Positions 20,866 to 31,729 are shown, numbered from the stretch's first letter. The stretch: DNA of 64,000 nucleotides from Blepharisma stoltei (GCA_914767885.1 CAJZBQ010000004.1:907001-971000), one strand, 5' to 3'. Notes: generated from the sequence alone by a model not told the origin. Translations and numbers: made by a program.

Positions 20866-21100
20866 TTAGGCAGAAAATGCGCAGAAGTCAAGCTCAGGGT
20901 GAGTTAAGGTTCCTGTGAAGTCCTTTGACCAACTAGGCCTTCATAATTTTGATTTTCTAGTAATTCCAATAAAAAGGCAGAGGAAAAGGCTTATGAGTAA
21001 TATGCACATTCAACTTGCCAAAAAAGATATCAGTTAATATAAATTCCCTTAATTAGCCAAAATTTGCTTATTATTAGGAGGAGTAAACTAGCATATTATA

Positions 21101-21700
21101 ATGTTTAGTATTTTAAAGATCGCTGCAATAATATGCGTTCTGATATTCGACACAAGTGGATGCTCAAATTTGATATTTATTTATCTGATTATGTTTGGTG
21201 GAATTGATTTTTACGAGCTTTTTTTCAATATTGGTGTCCTATGCTATGCAAATGGAGGGCAACGGCACATTTCTTCTTGGCTTGTGAATATTATGTTAGC
21301 ATCATGCGAAAGGTAATGATTATGAAGCTTCAGGATGATTATATCAGTCGCTATGTCAGTTGAAATAATTAGAGACAGAAATTGTGTTATACATAGTATA
21401 ATGGGAATATTAGCTATGTGCCTTTGTGCTATGACTTATTTTAAATGCATAATGTTGATGATTTACGCGCTGCTATGACTTTGCTACAGGAAAAGGAAGA
21501 GAAGAGAATTGCAGGAAACTGTTGATAGCTTAAGACAATATTTGACTCCTATGCCTGAAGGAGAGATTTGCTCTATATGTATGGATCATGAAGTAAGAGA
21601 AAGTGTGGTTTTGCGATGCAACCATTGATTCCACAGAAGTTGCCTTGAAGAATGAATACAACGAAGAATGGCTTGCCCTATGTGCCGAAGGCCATTGTAA
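21101..21700 (+). CDS. Membrane-anchored RING-H2 ubiquitin ligase-like protein
   Basis: 194 aa after removal of a 15-nt intron (21313-21327). A signal-anchor or signal peptide (FSILKIAAIICVLIFDTSG) and further hydrophobic segments (to about residue 120) precede a basic linker (RKRKRREL). A C-terminal RING-H2 follows: CSICMDHEVRESVVLRC, NHWFHRSCLEEW, CPMCRRPL. Both Trp residues in the RING are UGA (first at 21626-21628), and the zinc ligands make the code assignment firm. Likely an E2-recruiting ligase of the endomembrane system. Confidence 0.8.
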
Positions 21701-21881
21701 TATAAATTAAAAAAATTATACCACTTAATAAGCATAAATCAAATGGATTATTTTACCTGATACTTTTAGAATCAGAATTCATAATTAAATAAGTTTCATA
21801 TGCTACATATTGTTCTGTTGAAATATATTAACTATCTCAAATTAAATAAACCAAAAAAATGCAATTTGTATAATTTATTAA

Positions 21882-22481
21882 ATGGAAGAACTTCCTACTT
21901 TAAAAATCCTTACATTGGGGGATGCTAGTGTTGGAAAAACTTCAATTCTCCTACGTTTTTCAGAAGACGAATTTCCGAAAACAACTATGCCGACAATAGG
22001 AATTGAATATAAAACAAAATACGCTGAGATCTCAGGAAGAGCAATAAAACTTCAAGTTTGGGATACCGCAGGACAAGAAAGATACCACCGAACTCTTGCC
22101 AGCACATTTTATAGGCGAGCAAATGGGATTGTTTTAGTATTTGATTTGACTGATAAGACTTCTCTTGAACATGTAGAAAGCTGGATGAAACAAATCCGAG
22201 CAAAGGCCGATCCCAAAGTGGCGATTATCCTTGTAGGAAATAAAATGGATTTGATAGATCAAAACGAATTTCCTGAAGGCAAATCCCTTGCAGATTCTTA
22301 TGGGATCCCTTTTATTATGGTGAGTGCTAAAACTGGCAAAAATGTCGTAGAAGCATTTAATACTCTTTCGGAAATGATCGTCATGCATGATCCTTCTGCT
22401 CTGCAAGATAACGCAGCCACCACAGAAACTTTAACCCAAAGACATAAGCCTCCACCTAGCAACCAATGCTGTAGCAGTTAA
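21882..22481 (+). CDS. Rab-family small GTPase
   Basis: 199 aa, no intron. All G motifs are present: GDASVGKTS (P-loop, about 12-20), effector region TMPTIGIEYKTK, WDTAGQERYH, NKMDLI (about 120) and SAK (about 145). The C-terminus NQCCSS carries a double cysteine for geranylgeranylation. The effector loop TIGIEYKTK and the RYHRTLASTFYR switch II are Rab-like, but I cannot choose a subfamily. Regulates vesicle traffic. It converges on the next gene with 28 bp between stops. Confidence 0.92.
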   Translation: MEELPTLKILTLGDASVGKTSILLRFSEDEFPKTTMPTIGIEYKTKYAEISGRAIKLQVWDTAGQERYHRTLASTFYRRANGIVLVFDLTDKTSLEHVESWMKQIRAKADPKVAIILVGNKMDLIDQNEFPEGKSLADSYGIPFIMVSAKTGKNVVEAFNTLSEMIVMHDPSALQDNAATTETLTQRHKPPPSNQCCSS

Positions 22482-22509
22482 ATTACGTTTTAATTTCTTT
22501 TTAATTATT

Positions 22510-23139
22510 TTATATGAATAAAAGTGCCAGTGTTAAAGCAGCAAACACGAGGTATAACGCCCCTGCTGCTATTTTCACGATCTTTTCAGGTATATGTTTT
22601 CCAATAACTTTCCCCAGAATTACTGCCAAAAATCCAATTATTGCAAAACCCATAATTGCTCCAATGGCAACAAAAATAGGATTTGATAGCGCGGCTAGTG
22701 CCATTATGCTTGTGTTGGACTTATCACCCCATTCAGCAAAAAATACCATTGCAGCAGTTTTCCAAAAAGTTTTAAACCAAGTTGGATATGATATTAAGGG
22801 TTCCTGGTTATCTCCTTCAATTTTTTCGCTTTCTCCAGCATATGCTTCATAAAATGACAAAATTGCATATACCAAAAACATTACACTTGAAGCAATTGCA
22901 ACCCAGAAAGGATCGATCAAATAAATAACCGCTCCTCCGATAAATGCTGCAATTACAGCAATGAAGGTCATAGTCAATTGATTTCCTAGGAAGATAGCAG
23001 ATCTTGAGTAAGTCATAGCTAAAACTGCGATTATAAAGAAGGTTCTGTCACCAATTTCAGCAATAAAGATTGTCAGAAGGGAACTTCCAATTGTTTCTAG
23101 TGGAGAACCAGTTGAGATGATAGCTCTTGTGTCAGTCAT
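22510..23139 (-). CDS. GDT1/TMEM165 (UPF0016) cation transporter
   Basis: 209 aa. Two copies of the family signature ExGD(K/R)(T/S): AEIGDRTFF (about 27-35) and AEWGDKSNT (about 137-145). Each lies at the start of a three-helix repeat, separated by an acidic loop (GESEKIEGDNQEP). Family members exchange Ca2+ or Mn2+ for H+ at the Golgi and are needed for glycosylation. Full length for the family, without interruptions. Confidence 0.92.
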   Translation of the reverse strand: MTDTRAIISTGSPLETIGSSLLTIFIAEIGDRTFFIIAVLAMTYSRSAIFLGNQLTMTFIAVIAAFIGGAVIYLIDPFWVAIASSVMFLVYAILSFYEAYAGESEKIEGDNQEPLISYPTWFKTFWKTAAMVFFAEWGDKSNTSIMALAALSNPIFVAIGAIMGFAIIGFLAVILGKVIGKHIPEKIVKIAAGALYLVFAALTLALLFI

Positions 23140-23758
23140 TTAATTTTTATAAATAAATATTTTTGCCCTTTATATTGCACTGTTACTGGACCAGTTGCTG
23201 GTCCATTTACATTAGTATGGAAAGTTAGACCATATTTAACAAAAAGTAAAAATTCTTGTGAGGCTGTTCAGATAAGGGAGGTAATAAGAAATAAGCATAA
23301 AAATATGGAGAAATAAATAATCTGCGATAAAAATATGAATTTCACAACTGGTATTAAATTAAGGATTTGTATGAGATAATTACTTATGATCTTATAGTAG
23401 CAAATGATTGAATAATTTTGAAGGATTTATCTGTCGATATAAGCAATATTAACTTTGTAAAAATAAGCTCGGAAAAGCTTTTCTCGAAATAATCTTTTTC
23501 CTTCTTTGAAGTAACTAATAGATACATTTTTTAAAATATCCATTAATTCTTTCCTTCAAATTTTATCCCATAACCAAGTATATATTTAGAAAGCCTGAAA
23601 TTTCTAACAAAGCATTAAGAGAATAAAAATTGGATTTTGGTCAATCATGATTCTACAAGATGAGAAATCACTTATAAATCTTAATTATTTCTTGCATAAG
23701 GTTTCTTTTTAATAAAATTATAAATTAATCCATAATTATTCTTTAAGGTGTTTATTTA
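23140..23758. other. AT-rich divergent intergenic region
   Basis: About 620 bp between the start codons of the GDT1-like and eIF4E genes. No ORF, no MITE ends and no long direct repeats seen. Presumed to contain both promoters. Confidence 0.55.
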
Positions 23759-24289
23759 ATGGGACATGAGCTTGAATATCCCTGGTCACTTTACGTAACT
23801 AGGAGCAAGAAGAAAACCAGCCAACAAATAACTCTTCAAGCTTGGGAAGAACGTCTCAAAAAGCTCAGCACATTTAAAGAAGCTGAAGACTTTTGGCAAG
23901 TTTACAATAACATCAAAGTCCCCACGGATATATATGGAAGAGGTGATTATTACTTGTTTAAAGGCGAAATTTTGCCTGAGTGGGAGCACCCAACAAATGC
24001 AAACGGAGGAGCATGAATTCTGAGGACTGAATACTTGGAAAAAATCAATGAGCAATGGCTTAATACACAACTAGGATTAATTGGATGCTTTTTTTTGGAG
24101 CTGATGCCTCATATATGTGGAGCTGAGATGTGTGTCCGCATGAAAAGGTTCAGAATTTGCTTATGGATAGACACAATTGAAGAAAACATTGCAATAGAGA
24201 TTGGGAGGAAATTTAAGGAATTGATTGGGCAGGAAACTGGATTAGAGTTCAAAAAGCACTTCGACGAAAAAGTTCTTTATACGATTTAA
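23759..24289 (+). CDS. Translation initiation factor eIF4E-like cap-binding protein
   Basis: 176 aa. HELEYPWSLYVTR matches the conserved H.L...W.LW start. FKEAEDFWQVYNNIKVP, DYYLFKGEILPEWEHP and NGGAWILR follow, giving the cap-stacking Trp residues (DFW, PEWE) and the GGxW motif. The Trp of GGAW is UGA at 24014-24016. LCLWID-type sequence (ICLWIDTIEENIA) supplies the later phosphate-binding strand. Shorter than animal eIF4E because the N-terminal extension is absent. Binds m7G caps of mRNA. Confidence 0.9.
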
Positions 24290-24330
24290 ATAGGAACTCA
24301 GCTAAAAATAATAGCTTAATTTTTTCATCA

Positions 24331-25136
24331 CTCCCCGTTAAATTTTCTTACTCCCCCCCCATCCTTGATCGAACGACTCGTCATCGTTCGATCAAGGATG
24401 GGGGTTAAAAAAAATTTTTTTGGTAAAAAATTTTATATATAAAAAAAAATATATATATAAATTGTTTTTTATTTACTTTTAAATAAGAGGGTTAAGAGTA
24501 TTTAATAATTATTTTTACAGCAAAAAATTGAATTTAATTTCATAAAAATACCAATTTTTTATATTTTAATTTATTAGTTACCCCTTTAAACTGTATAAAT
24601 TTTAATTTGTTACTTAGATTATTGAGTTTTTAAGCCCATGCTGATGACTAAAATTACTTTGATTGGTTGATTCCGAAGCTTTCTATCGTCTCAAAGTCTC
24701 TGAAAACAACTTCATTAGGTACATCTTCCCAAGCTTTTGATAACTATTATATTTTTATATATATAAAAAATTTGCATGATATGAAAATCGTTCGATCAAG
24801 GATGGGGGTTAATTTTCCCAAATTTTAGGAATTTTTACAGTCAATCGTTCGATCAAGGATGGGGGGGGGAGATAATAAAAATGTTTTCAATTTATAAATA
24901 ATTTTTTTTAATTTATTTTTTATAAAGAATTAATTCAAAAAATTATCGATTCCAGCGTGAAAACTGTTCAAATTATATTCTACTTGAGTTTTTCCCATTA
25001 AATTAGGTCAAAACTGATTTATAAAAATAAATATTTTTACCCATAAAACTTTCTTATTGAATAAGCAAGTTTAAAGGGAGGTGAAATGACCAAAAATTCA
25101 AAATTCTATCTATATTTCCAATTTAAAAGGGGGGGG
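24331..25136. mobile_element. MITE family C copy carrying a nested family B element (intergenic)
   Basis: The right end ccaatttaaaaggggggggtaag and the cccataaaac core resemble the family C IES at 51017-51317 (ccaatcttaaggggagag; cctataaaat). A left end CTCCCCGTTAAATTT at 24331 is compatible. The flanking trinucleotides are TCA and TAA, not identical, so the left limit is tentative. Family B sits inside at 24351-24871. Confidence 0.45.
24351..24871. mobile_element. MITE family B with strong terminal hairpin
   Basis: The ends are perfect inverses: CTCCCCCCCCATCCTTGATC... and ...GATCAAGGATGGGGGGGGG-AG. At the left the motif is immediately inverted, giving a 20-bp arm, 7-nt loop hairpin at 24357-24403. 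The same motif recurs at 24788-24808 and 24845-24871. The interior is AT-rich and noncoding. No matching trinucleotide duplication is seen at the flanks. Confidence 0.7.
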
Positions 25137-25139
25137 TAA

Positions 25140-25868
25140 GTAAAATATTATGAGCTAGTCTTTGTTTGAACGTTATCAAACGTCATGTTAACTTCAGAAG
25201 TAGATTCAAAGCATATTTGATTCATCATAGTTCATGGAATAAGGAACGACATATAATATTTTATCTTAAAAGCATAATTGAGATTGATTCAATACGAAAA
25301 TTATATTTGAGTTATTGTCCCAATATGCCAGGTTGATTAAAAAATTTGTCTTTAAAGACGACCTAAATTTTCATTTTTACTAAAAATAAAATTATGATTA
25401 TGGCACTTTGTTAAGCAAAATTGCATAATTTTTGAAGCTATGACTTTCTCTATATTTGAACCCACAAATACATAATTTAGCAAGGTCTTATAAAATTAAA
25501 TCTCTCTGCCAAGAATGACATCATATGAAATATTCTTTCATGATAATTTAAACATTTTACTTTTTTTTTCTAAAATCCTCCCTTTAGCCAAACTATTGAT
25601 ATTAAGCCATATGTGTTTTGGAAATGAGTTTCTGTGCTATTATTTACAAAAATTACTTTTCCTTGAAAAAATTTTATAAGTTTATTATAATAAATCTAAA
25701 ATCATATCTGATCCAACTTAAAAATATTTTCCAACAAATTTCAATCCCTAGAGACAATTTTCAATCTAGATAATTGACATTCTCAATAAATATTTCCTTT
25801 TAATAGCATTTGTTCTCCAGCCAAGAGTTGACTTATTTTTCAAAAATGGTGCAATATTATAAAAAATA
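25140..25868. other. AT-rich intergenic spacer
   Basis: About 730 bp with no ORF of coding character and no recognised repeat end. It precedes the MGSSSS gene. Confidence 0.5.
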
Positions 25869-26315
25869 ATGGGAAGTTCATCATCAGTTTCTTCACAGGT
25901 TGAAATGCAGGAAAAGCAAAAATCTACCGTAAAACTTCCATACGAAGATGATTTCATTATCCAAATCCAATTACCGAACAAAGGTGACTGTTACGAATAC
26001 AAATATCCTGCATTTAAGGATAAAATATCCTTTACTACTCTTATGAATTTATTATGCTTTGAAACCGAGTTTGATGAAGAATTAGATTCAAATTTCATAT
26101 CCAGATATAATAAGTCAAAAGACAGATTCGAATATTTTGTTCAAAAACTTATGGGAATTGAAACTGAAGATGAGACTTCCCCGTATAAAGGAAAAATGTG
26201 GGTCGTCTATATAAATAATTCCCAATGGGATTGGGATGAAATTTGTGAGAAGGACCTTAATATCAAGATCAAAGACAAAATCGTTTGGAAGTATCAAAAG
26301 TGTAATAATAAATAA
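25869..26315 (+). CDS. Small putatively N-myristoylated protein, DUF4430-like fold
   Basis: 148 aa. The start MGSSSSVSSQ offers Gly2 and Ser6 for N-myristoylation. The body has strands DFIIQIQLPNKGDCYEYKYP, an acidic helix (FETEFDEELDSNFISRY), KMWVVYINNSQWDWDEI and a final KIKDKIVWKYQK. W..YINN plus a terminal D.I.W.Y strand recalls the transcobalamin C-terminal/DUF4430 fold; this is a weak resemblance. Function unknown, probably membrane-attached in the cytosol. Confidence 0.6.
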   Translation: MGSSSSVSSQVEMQEKQKSTVKLPYEDDFIIQIQLPNKGDCYEYKYPAFKDKISFTTLMNLLCFETEFDEELDSNFISRYNKSKDRFEYFVQKLMGIETEDETSPYKGKMWVVYINNSQWDWDEICEKDLNIKIKDKIVWKYQKCNNK

Positions 26316-26542
26316 TGAAATAATTAGCACTAAGAAACTGTTTCAGGTTTGGAAAAAACACTTAAAGGGGTTTCTGTCACTTTCGGATTTAAATATGTAG
26401 AAGCTATAGTTGAAAATTAGATTCGTATTGCAAAAATTCTATTAAACTTCGTGATTAGGTTGAAAATCTGATATAATAATTATTCCTTATTTTAAAAATC
26501 TTTTATCAGAATTATTCAACTACTTTAAATAGTGTAATGAAG

Positions 26543-27108
26543 GGGAAGCAGTGTGCGATGAGAGCTGCAGGTCGGGCTTTACTTGGTCTAGAGGAGAGCA
26601 ATGACAGGCTGATCGACTGCAGGCTCACATCCGGGGCAAGGTTTTACTGCGAGAGACAATGGAACTCGGAAGTTGGAAAGGGATAGCCCAGCAAGGCGAG
26701 AAGCATTCGATGGCCAATCGGGAAATATCCCAGCCTCTTTACCTCCTGGCCCTTGTCCGGAGGCAGCAATACATACTTTAGGCCGTGCAAATGGACTATC
26801 AAGTAAGAGGATGGAGCAAAGCAAGGGTCGTGAAAAGTTGGCATGGAGGGCCGGAGCTACTCTATAATAATATAAGTCAAGTGTTTTACTCCTGAAGGGG
26901 AACCCTTTATCTAAGCACGTGCAGAGGAAACTAAACAGCGAGGCAATGTAGCTCGCAAGATTCGGCGGCCAGGCAAGAGAATTGAGTGTTTAGGAGCCGC
27001 TAACTCTTTGGGCGGAAGAGGGCCCACAAATTCGAATTAAGAGGCTATGTTGAAATTATGCCATCCTGTGGAATCGGATGGTATTTCAAATATTAATTAA
27101 TTTAGTAA
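26543..27108 (+). mobile_element. SINE-like element, diverged hairpin family, intergenic
   Basis: GC-rich insert between 9-bp repeats gtaatgaag at 26534-26542 and 27109-27117. It contains catccggggcaaggttttac and ggaaagggatagcccagcaa, both matching the element at 16344. Near its 3' end is a tgaaattatgccatcc/ggatggtatttca hairpin. ORFs inside are not conserved. Confidence 0.65.
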
Positions 27109-27128
27109 GTAATGAAGACACCAAGAAA

Positions 27129-27585
27129 GATAAAGATAAAATGTTACACAGCCACAAGCGGCAGCCCAACTAATCCAACTATCTTGACTCCAGGAAAGGT
27201 GGCCTAAACTGGGTGCGTGTACGCCAGATCGCAAATGGTGTAAGGCTCAACCAATTTTTCACTCTCTTGAATTTTCCTGGCGAGGATCACTAGTATAGGT
27301 ATTATCATCCTCTAGGTTAAAGCCAACTTCTGTGGGTTACCTGATAGTTCCGATAGACAAAGACTATATGAGATGCAAAACTTGTCTAGCCCACCTGGCT
27401 TCGCAGGGACAGGAAAACCTTTGAGGAGAGGCAAAACTTCCCTCTTCAGTAAGTTATCTCCAAGCCTGAAGGCCTATTTCAAAAAGGGACAGAGGCCCTA
27501 TTTTCGGTTTTATCAAAGAAGCCGACCCGCTCCATAAATAGTGCACCTTAGAGACCAATTTCTGCCAACTTCACAATTTTTTTCT
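27129..27585 (+). mobile_element. SINE-like element inserted next to the previous one
   Basis: 457 bp between 11-bp repeats acaccaagaaa at 27118-27128 and 27586-27596. It starts gataaagataaaatgttaca and ends in a T-rich tract. The left repeat begins one base after the right duplication of the neighbouring element, so the two insertions are adjacent. Confidence 0.65.
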
Positions 27586-28002
27586 ACACCAAGAAAAGAA
27601 TTAGAAAAATAAGCGATATTTGAAAATTATATTATCAGAATAATTCCATCTATATAATTTAAATCTGACATAAAACTATTAAACCTGAGTATAATAAAAT
27701 ACTTTCATCAGAACTTATTCGGAATTATATAATACGGTTATTAATCAGTATTTTTCCTCTATCTAAATGTTTGATATCAATTACTTTATTATCAGATTTA
27801 TAAATAAAAGAACTGCTCAAGCAAAGACCTTTATACTCTTCAATGTCATTATCATTAATTTTAAATCCTGGTCAAAATATTTTAAGATTTTTATTAACTT
27901 TTTATTTATATCTTAAATTAATATGAATTCAATTTCTAAAGTGGAATATCTTTAAGTGCTTTTTTAGGCTAATGAAATAATATTTAAAATAATTTTATTG
28001 CA

Positions 28003-29145
28003 ATGGCTTTTTGCTTTGTGCTAACCCCAGCTTTTTCAATGAACTCCCCAGATATTTCAACCCTCTCAAGCTCATGCGCTGACTCTTTGGGTGTAGAAGT
28101 CCAAGATATTGAACTTTTTACACTCGTCCCTTTAAAAGATATTACAAAATCAAGAGAAGTTGTAATAAAGGTGAAGCAGAATTCTTTTTCTCTATCTTTT
28201 ATAGAAGATCTTCTTACACAGCGAGATCAGCTTCAACTTCAAGTGCAGCGATCAAGAGATGCTCTGATTGCTTACTCTCAAAAACTTGAACTCCAGCCAG
28301 ATTTAAAAATCCCAATTGACGAAAAATATGCAATTTAAATATAGTGTCTCAGTGCTTCGCTGTCGGCTGCGTTGACTTCCTTCAAGTACATATTTAAATT
28401 ATAGTAATTGCCCGAGGATGGCGCTATCTTGCGCCATCCTCGGGCAATTACAATATATCGGCAAGGTTTTGCCATCTCAGAGAAGGATAGCTATGCTAGG
28501 TAAGCAATTCCAGTACTGTGTTACGTCTAGTCTTGGTCCAGTTTCAGGGTTGGATTTTACCTCAAGTGTGAAGGAGACTTGGAATTTGGAAATGGAACAT
28601 CCAATCAGGTCTATAGGCAACGCCTAGCCTAATTGGCAAATCTTCCAGCGCAAAAACCAGAGTTAGTACCACATATTTTGAGTTTTTTGTGAGCACAGCC
28701 TTGTACCCCCTCAGCCTCGAGCAACGTTACAGAAAGCCGAAGACTCTCCACTCAACACTTAAGCCGGAAGGTAAGGACAAGGCACTGTTATCCCTGGCAA
28801 AAGGCACTGTCGTAAAGCGTTGAACCTCCTATATCGGAGATCCTCAGCAGCTGCGATAAAGCCAGGCTTGCGCATCTGTTAATTTAAGTTTAAGTTTAAG
28901 ACTAAAAATATGCAAAGAAGTTAGCTAAGTTATCAGAGGATAACAAAAAACTTAGATTATTATTAAAGACTCAATTGGAAAATGCAGAAAAGCTTAGATC
29001 TGAGACTCAAAAAACAGTGGAAAATCTTCGTCAAGAGTTTGACACTCTAGTAAAAGAACTTCTCCAGGCAAATGAATCAAAAAATTTAAACCTCCCAAAG
29101 AATATTACAGATAAAAAGCTGTCAGTTCCAAGATTAAAGCTATAA
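28003..29145 (+). CDS. Coiled-coil protein interrupted by a SINE-like IES
   Basis: 186 aa after removal of 28334-28915. The N-terminal half reads VQDIELFTLVPLKDITKSRE and LTQRDQLQLQVQRSRDALIA. After the junction KIPIDEKYA-KKLAKLSEDNKK a long coil continues (LLLKTQLENAEKLRSETQKT, LRQEFDTLVKELLQA). It ends with a basic tail (LSVPRLKL). No enzyme motif. Without excision UAA stops the protein right after KYAI. Confidence 0.72.
28334..28903 (+). mobile_element. SINE-like element with perfect 21-bp hairpin; IES 28334-28915
   Basis: 570 bp between perfect 12-bp repeats aaaaatatgcaa at 28322-28333 and 28904-28915. A 21-bp perfect inverted repeat (28404-28424 against 28431-28451, loop tatctt) precedes atatcggcaaggttttgcc, as in the copy at 16344. 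The tail is (TTAAG)-type: ttaagtttaagtttaag. Excision restores the coiled-coil frame. Confidence 0.87.
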
Positions 29146-29339
29146 ATTTTTCCTGTTTTAAATTACATTTATTTAGGATGAATAATTCTTTATTACCACA
29201 AGAAAATAAAAAACCAATTATTAATATTAATATAATATTCATTTTAAATAGGCAATTTATTATAATCATTTTATTTGCAACTCCTCAGCATATTCATATT
29301 TTGTTAAAACAATTGCTAATTAGTTGCCATTATTCTAAT

Positions 29340-30101
29340 ATGCTTAAAACAGCTTTAAGAAACTTCGGGACTTTAACATCCAAAAAGCCTGTTTACAAGA
29401 AGCTCCAAACAAGATTCAACAAGCTCTATGATGAAACGACAGCAATGCCTTTATTCTTGCGTTTAGCATGGCATGACGCAGGGACTTTTGACGCAGCAAC
29501 TAAAACTGGTGGTCCTAATGGAAGTATCAGATTTGACAAAGAGCTCGCCCATGGTGCCAATGCTGGACTTACATGGGCAAGAGACCAAATTGTTATTATA
29601 AAGGCTGACTTTCCAGATGTAAATTACGCGGATTTGATCCAAGCAGGAGGATATATTGCTGTTGAGTACTGCAAAGGCCCAGCAATCGCTTTCAAATTTG
29701 GAAGAAAAGAAGCTCCTGATGATTCTCACTGCACCCCTGACGGAAGGTTGCCTGACGCCAAGCTAGGAGCTGATCATCTCAGAAGTGTTTTTGGAAGGAT
29801 GGGATTCAATGATAAAGAAATCGTCGCTCTAAGTGGAGCACATACATTAGGGCTAGCTCACAAAGACAGAAGCGGGTTTGAAGGGGAATGGACTACTAAT
29901 TCCAATACATTTGATAACGCTTATTTCACTGAGCTGCTTAAACCCCAGCCCAACCCTAAACTTCTAAGACTCCCAACCGATGTGTGTCTACTGCACGACA
30001 AGAAGATGAGAAAATGGGTCGATAAGTTTGCATTTGATTCTGCCGATTTCTTCAAAGAATACGCTAAGGCTCATAAAAAGCTTTCTGAGCTAGGTAATTA
30101 A
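29340..30101 (+). CDS. Class I heme peroxidase (ascorbate/cytochrome c peroxidase type), probably mitochondrial
   Basis: 253 aa from the ATG at 29340; the open frame extends upstream but that part is hydrophobic AT-rich leader. MLKTALRNFGTLTSKK looks like a mitochondrial targeting peptide. The distal site is LFLRLAWHDAGTFD. GGPNGSIRF, DLIQAGGYIAVE, the proximal-His segment IVALSGAHTLGLAHKDRSGF and FDNAYFTELL follow. Removes H2O2 using ascorbate or cytochrome c. The residues deciding the electron donor were not resolved. It converges on the RRM gene with about 110 bp between stops. Confidence 0.9.
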   Translation: MLKTALRNFGTLTSKKPVYKKLQTRFNKLYDETTAMPLFLRLAWHDAGTFDAATKTGGPNGSIRFDKELAHGANAGLTWARDQIVIIKADFPDVNYADLIQAGGYIAVEYCKGPAIAFKFGRKEAPDDSHCTPDGRLPDAKLGADHLRSVFGRMGFNDKEIVALSGAHTLGLAHKDRSGFEGEWTTNSNTFDNAYFTELLKPQPNPKLLRLPTDVCLLHDKKMRKWVDKFAFDSADFFKEYAKAHKKLSELGN

Positions 30102-30210
30102 CTCAGTTTCTTAATTTTTTTCTATTTCCAGCTCGAAGTGCTTTCGCCTTCAGCGACTTGCGCTTGTCCTCGCGTGGGATATAGACTTTAATATGCATTA
30201 AACTATAAAA

Positions 30211-30999
30211 TTAACCTAGATGAGTAGGCTGATATAAATATGCAGGGGCTGAGTCTCCTTTCTTTAATTGAACTTTTAAGCGTTTACCAAGTACCTGATA
30301 TCCATTAAGTGCTCTCACAGCATTAGTCGCACTTGTAGGATTATCATAAGTCAGAAACCCAAAGCCACGGCTTCTTCCAGAGTCTTTTTCTGTCATAATT
30401 CGGGCACTTGTGACTTTTCCGAATGGAGCAAAGTGAGCGACAAGCTCGGTTTCTGTTCATTCATTAGGAAGGTGAAACAAAAATAAATTGCACCCAGTCT
30501 TGGCCTGGGATGCTTGCTGGGATTTGGCCTGGATCGGGGATGATACTTGGATTTGGTCGACTGGGATTACAAGGGCACTTTCAGGCTTTTCCCACTGGGT
30601 TTCTCCAGTTTGAGAGTTCCAGTAGTAAGGCCGCCCGTCTGAAGAAATGTACTCAACAAAAGTTGATACATATTGAGGAGGGGCTTGCTTGTAGTCTGCA
30701 AGTCGTTCTTCTTCTCCATCTGCCCATCGGATTGTCAAGTTTTTCTGCTTAGAACTGACTAAAAATTACCTTACAGCTGATCTTTCAAGTTCGCGAATGC
30801 ATTTTTCAGCGTGGCTTTTTTTGGCAAACCTTACATATGCGCATCCGAGATCTGAATAAAAGTTACTTTTGCCTTGGTCTTTGAAAGGTGACACATCAAT
30901 TATGGTTCCAAAAGTTTCGAAGTATTCTTTTATGTTGATTTCGTCCCACTCTTTAGGGAGTTTTGAAACAAAAAGTTTTAAGTCAGGCTCAGACGACAT
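30211..30999 (-). CDS. RRM-WW-RRM RNA-binding protein (CELF/FCA-like)
   Basis: 257 aa after removal of a 15-nt intron (30755-30769), which joins SAV to SSKQKNLTIRWADGEEER. RRM1 (about 8-90) begins LKLFVSKLPKEWDEINIKEY. The WW domain reads YISSDGRPYYWNSQTGETQW EKP. The C-terminal RRM has CNLFLFHLPNEWTETELVAH, then SRGFGFLTYDNPTSATNAVR and LKVQLKKGD. This last RRM is close to the third RRM of CELF/Bruno proteins, and RRM plus WW recalls plant FCA. Expected role: splicing, polyadenylation or translation control of bound mRNAs. Confidence 0.87.
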
Positions 31000-31155
31000 T
31001 TACTATTTTAATGATTATAGAGAGCCGAATACACTTCTTTAGATATGGAATTTTATTTTTTTTAGATTAGGAAAAGAAAGATTTGGTTTTAGGCTAAAAA
31101 TAGAGGGTTTAGAGGAAAGCAAGTTTGGTTAGCAGTAATCTTATTTATTTTTTAA

Positions 31156-31598
31156 TATACATTAATATGGGTAGGCGACTGGCCGACCTCTTGGCGAAAT
31201 ATTCTTAGCACCTAAAGGTGGGAAGCCTAGCTGAGAAATAGGTCAAACATCCTTTGTGTATATCGGACAACATTTTTCTCGTGTCGCAGGAGCTAATCTT
31301 GGGACAGAGGTTTTACCTCTAGTGATTATTGAAAGGGCATGGTAGCGACGGCCAAGATAGGTAGAGCGATAATATTCCACATTAACCACAAGATGGTATG
31401 CGCCTAACACGATACTTGAAGTTGTGTCTCGTTAATCAGCCAAGAAGGACTTCGAAGTCAGAATGTCCAATACTATTGTGCAAGACTCTCCTGCGGCGGC
31501 GGCAGAGGGACGGGTGCCTGCCGGACCCCTCTGGGGTGATAATCATATATAATGCAAATTCATTGCCAGTGTGTGATAGCAACGTTGTCAATTAATTA
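31156..31598 (+). mobile_element. SINE-like element, intergenic, related to the copy at 63061
   Basis: About 443 bp between atttattttttaa at 31143-31155 and 31599-31611. It shares the start (atgggtaggcgactggccgacc) and the middle blocks gtatatcgga and aggagctaatcttgggaca with the ETF-beta insert at 63061. The direct repeat is low complexity, so limits could be off by some bases. Confidence 0.7.
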
Positions 31599-31729
31599 AT
31601 TTATTTTTTAAAAATCAGGACCGAAAAATTTAAATTAACTAAATACTGTGAAATAATATAAATAACGTATAGGAGTAAAAGTGATGTATATTTTAATAAT
31701 AGAGGCTTCTTAAATAAATTATACTTTAA

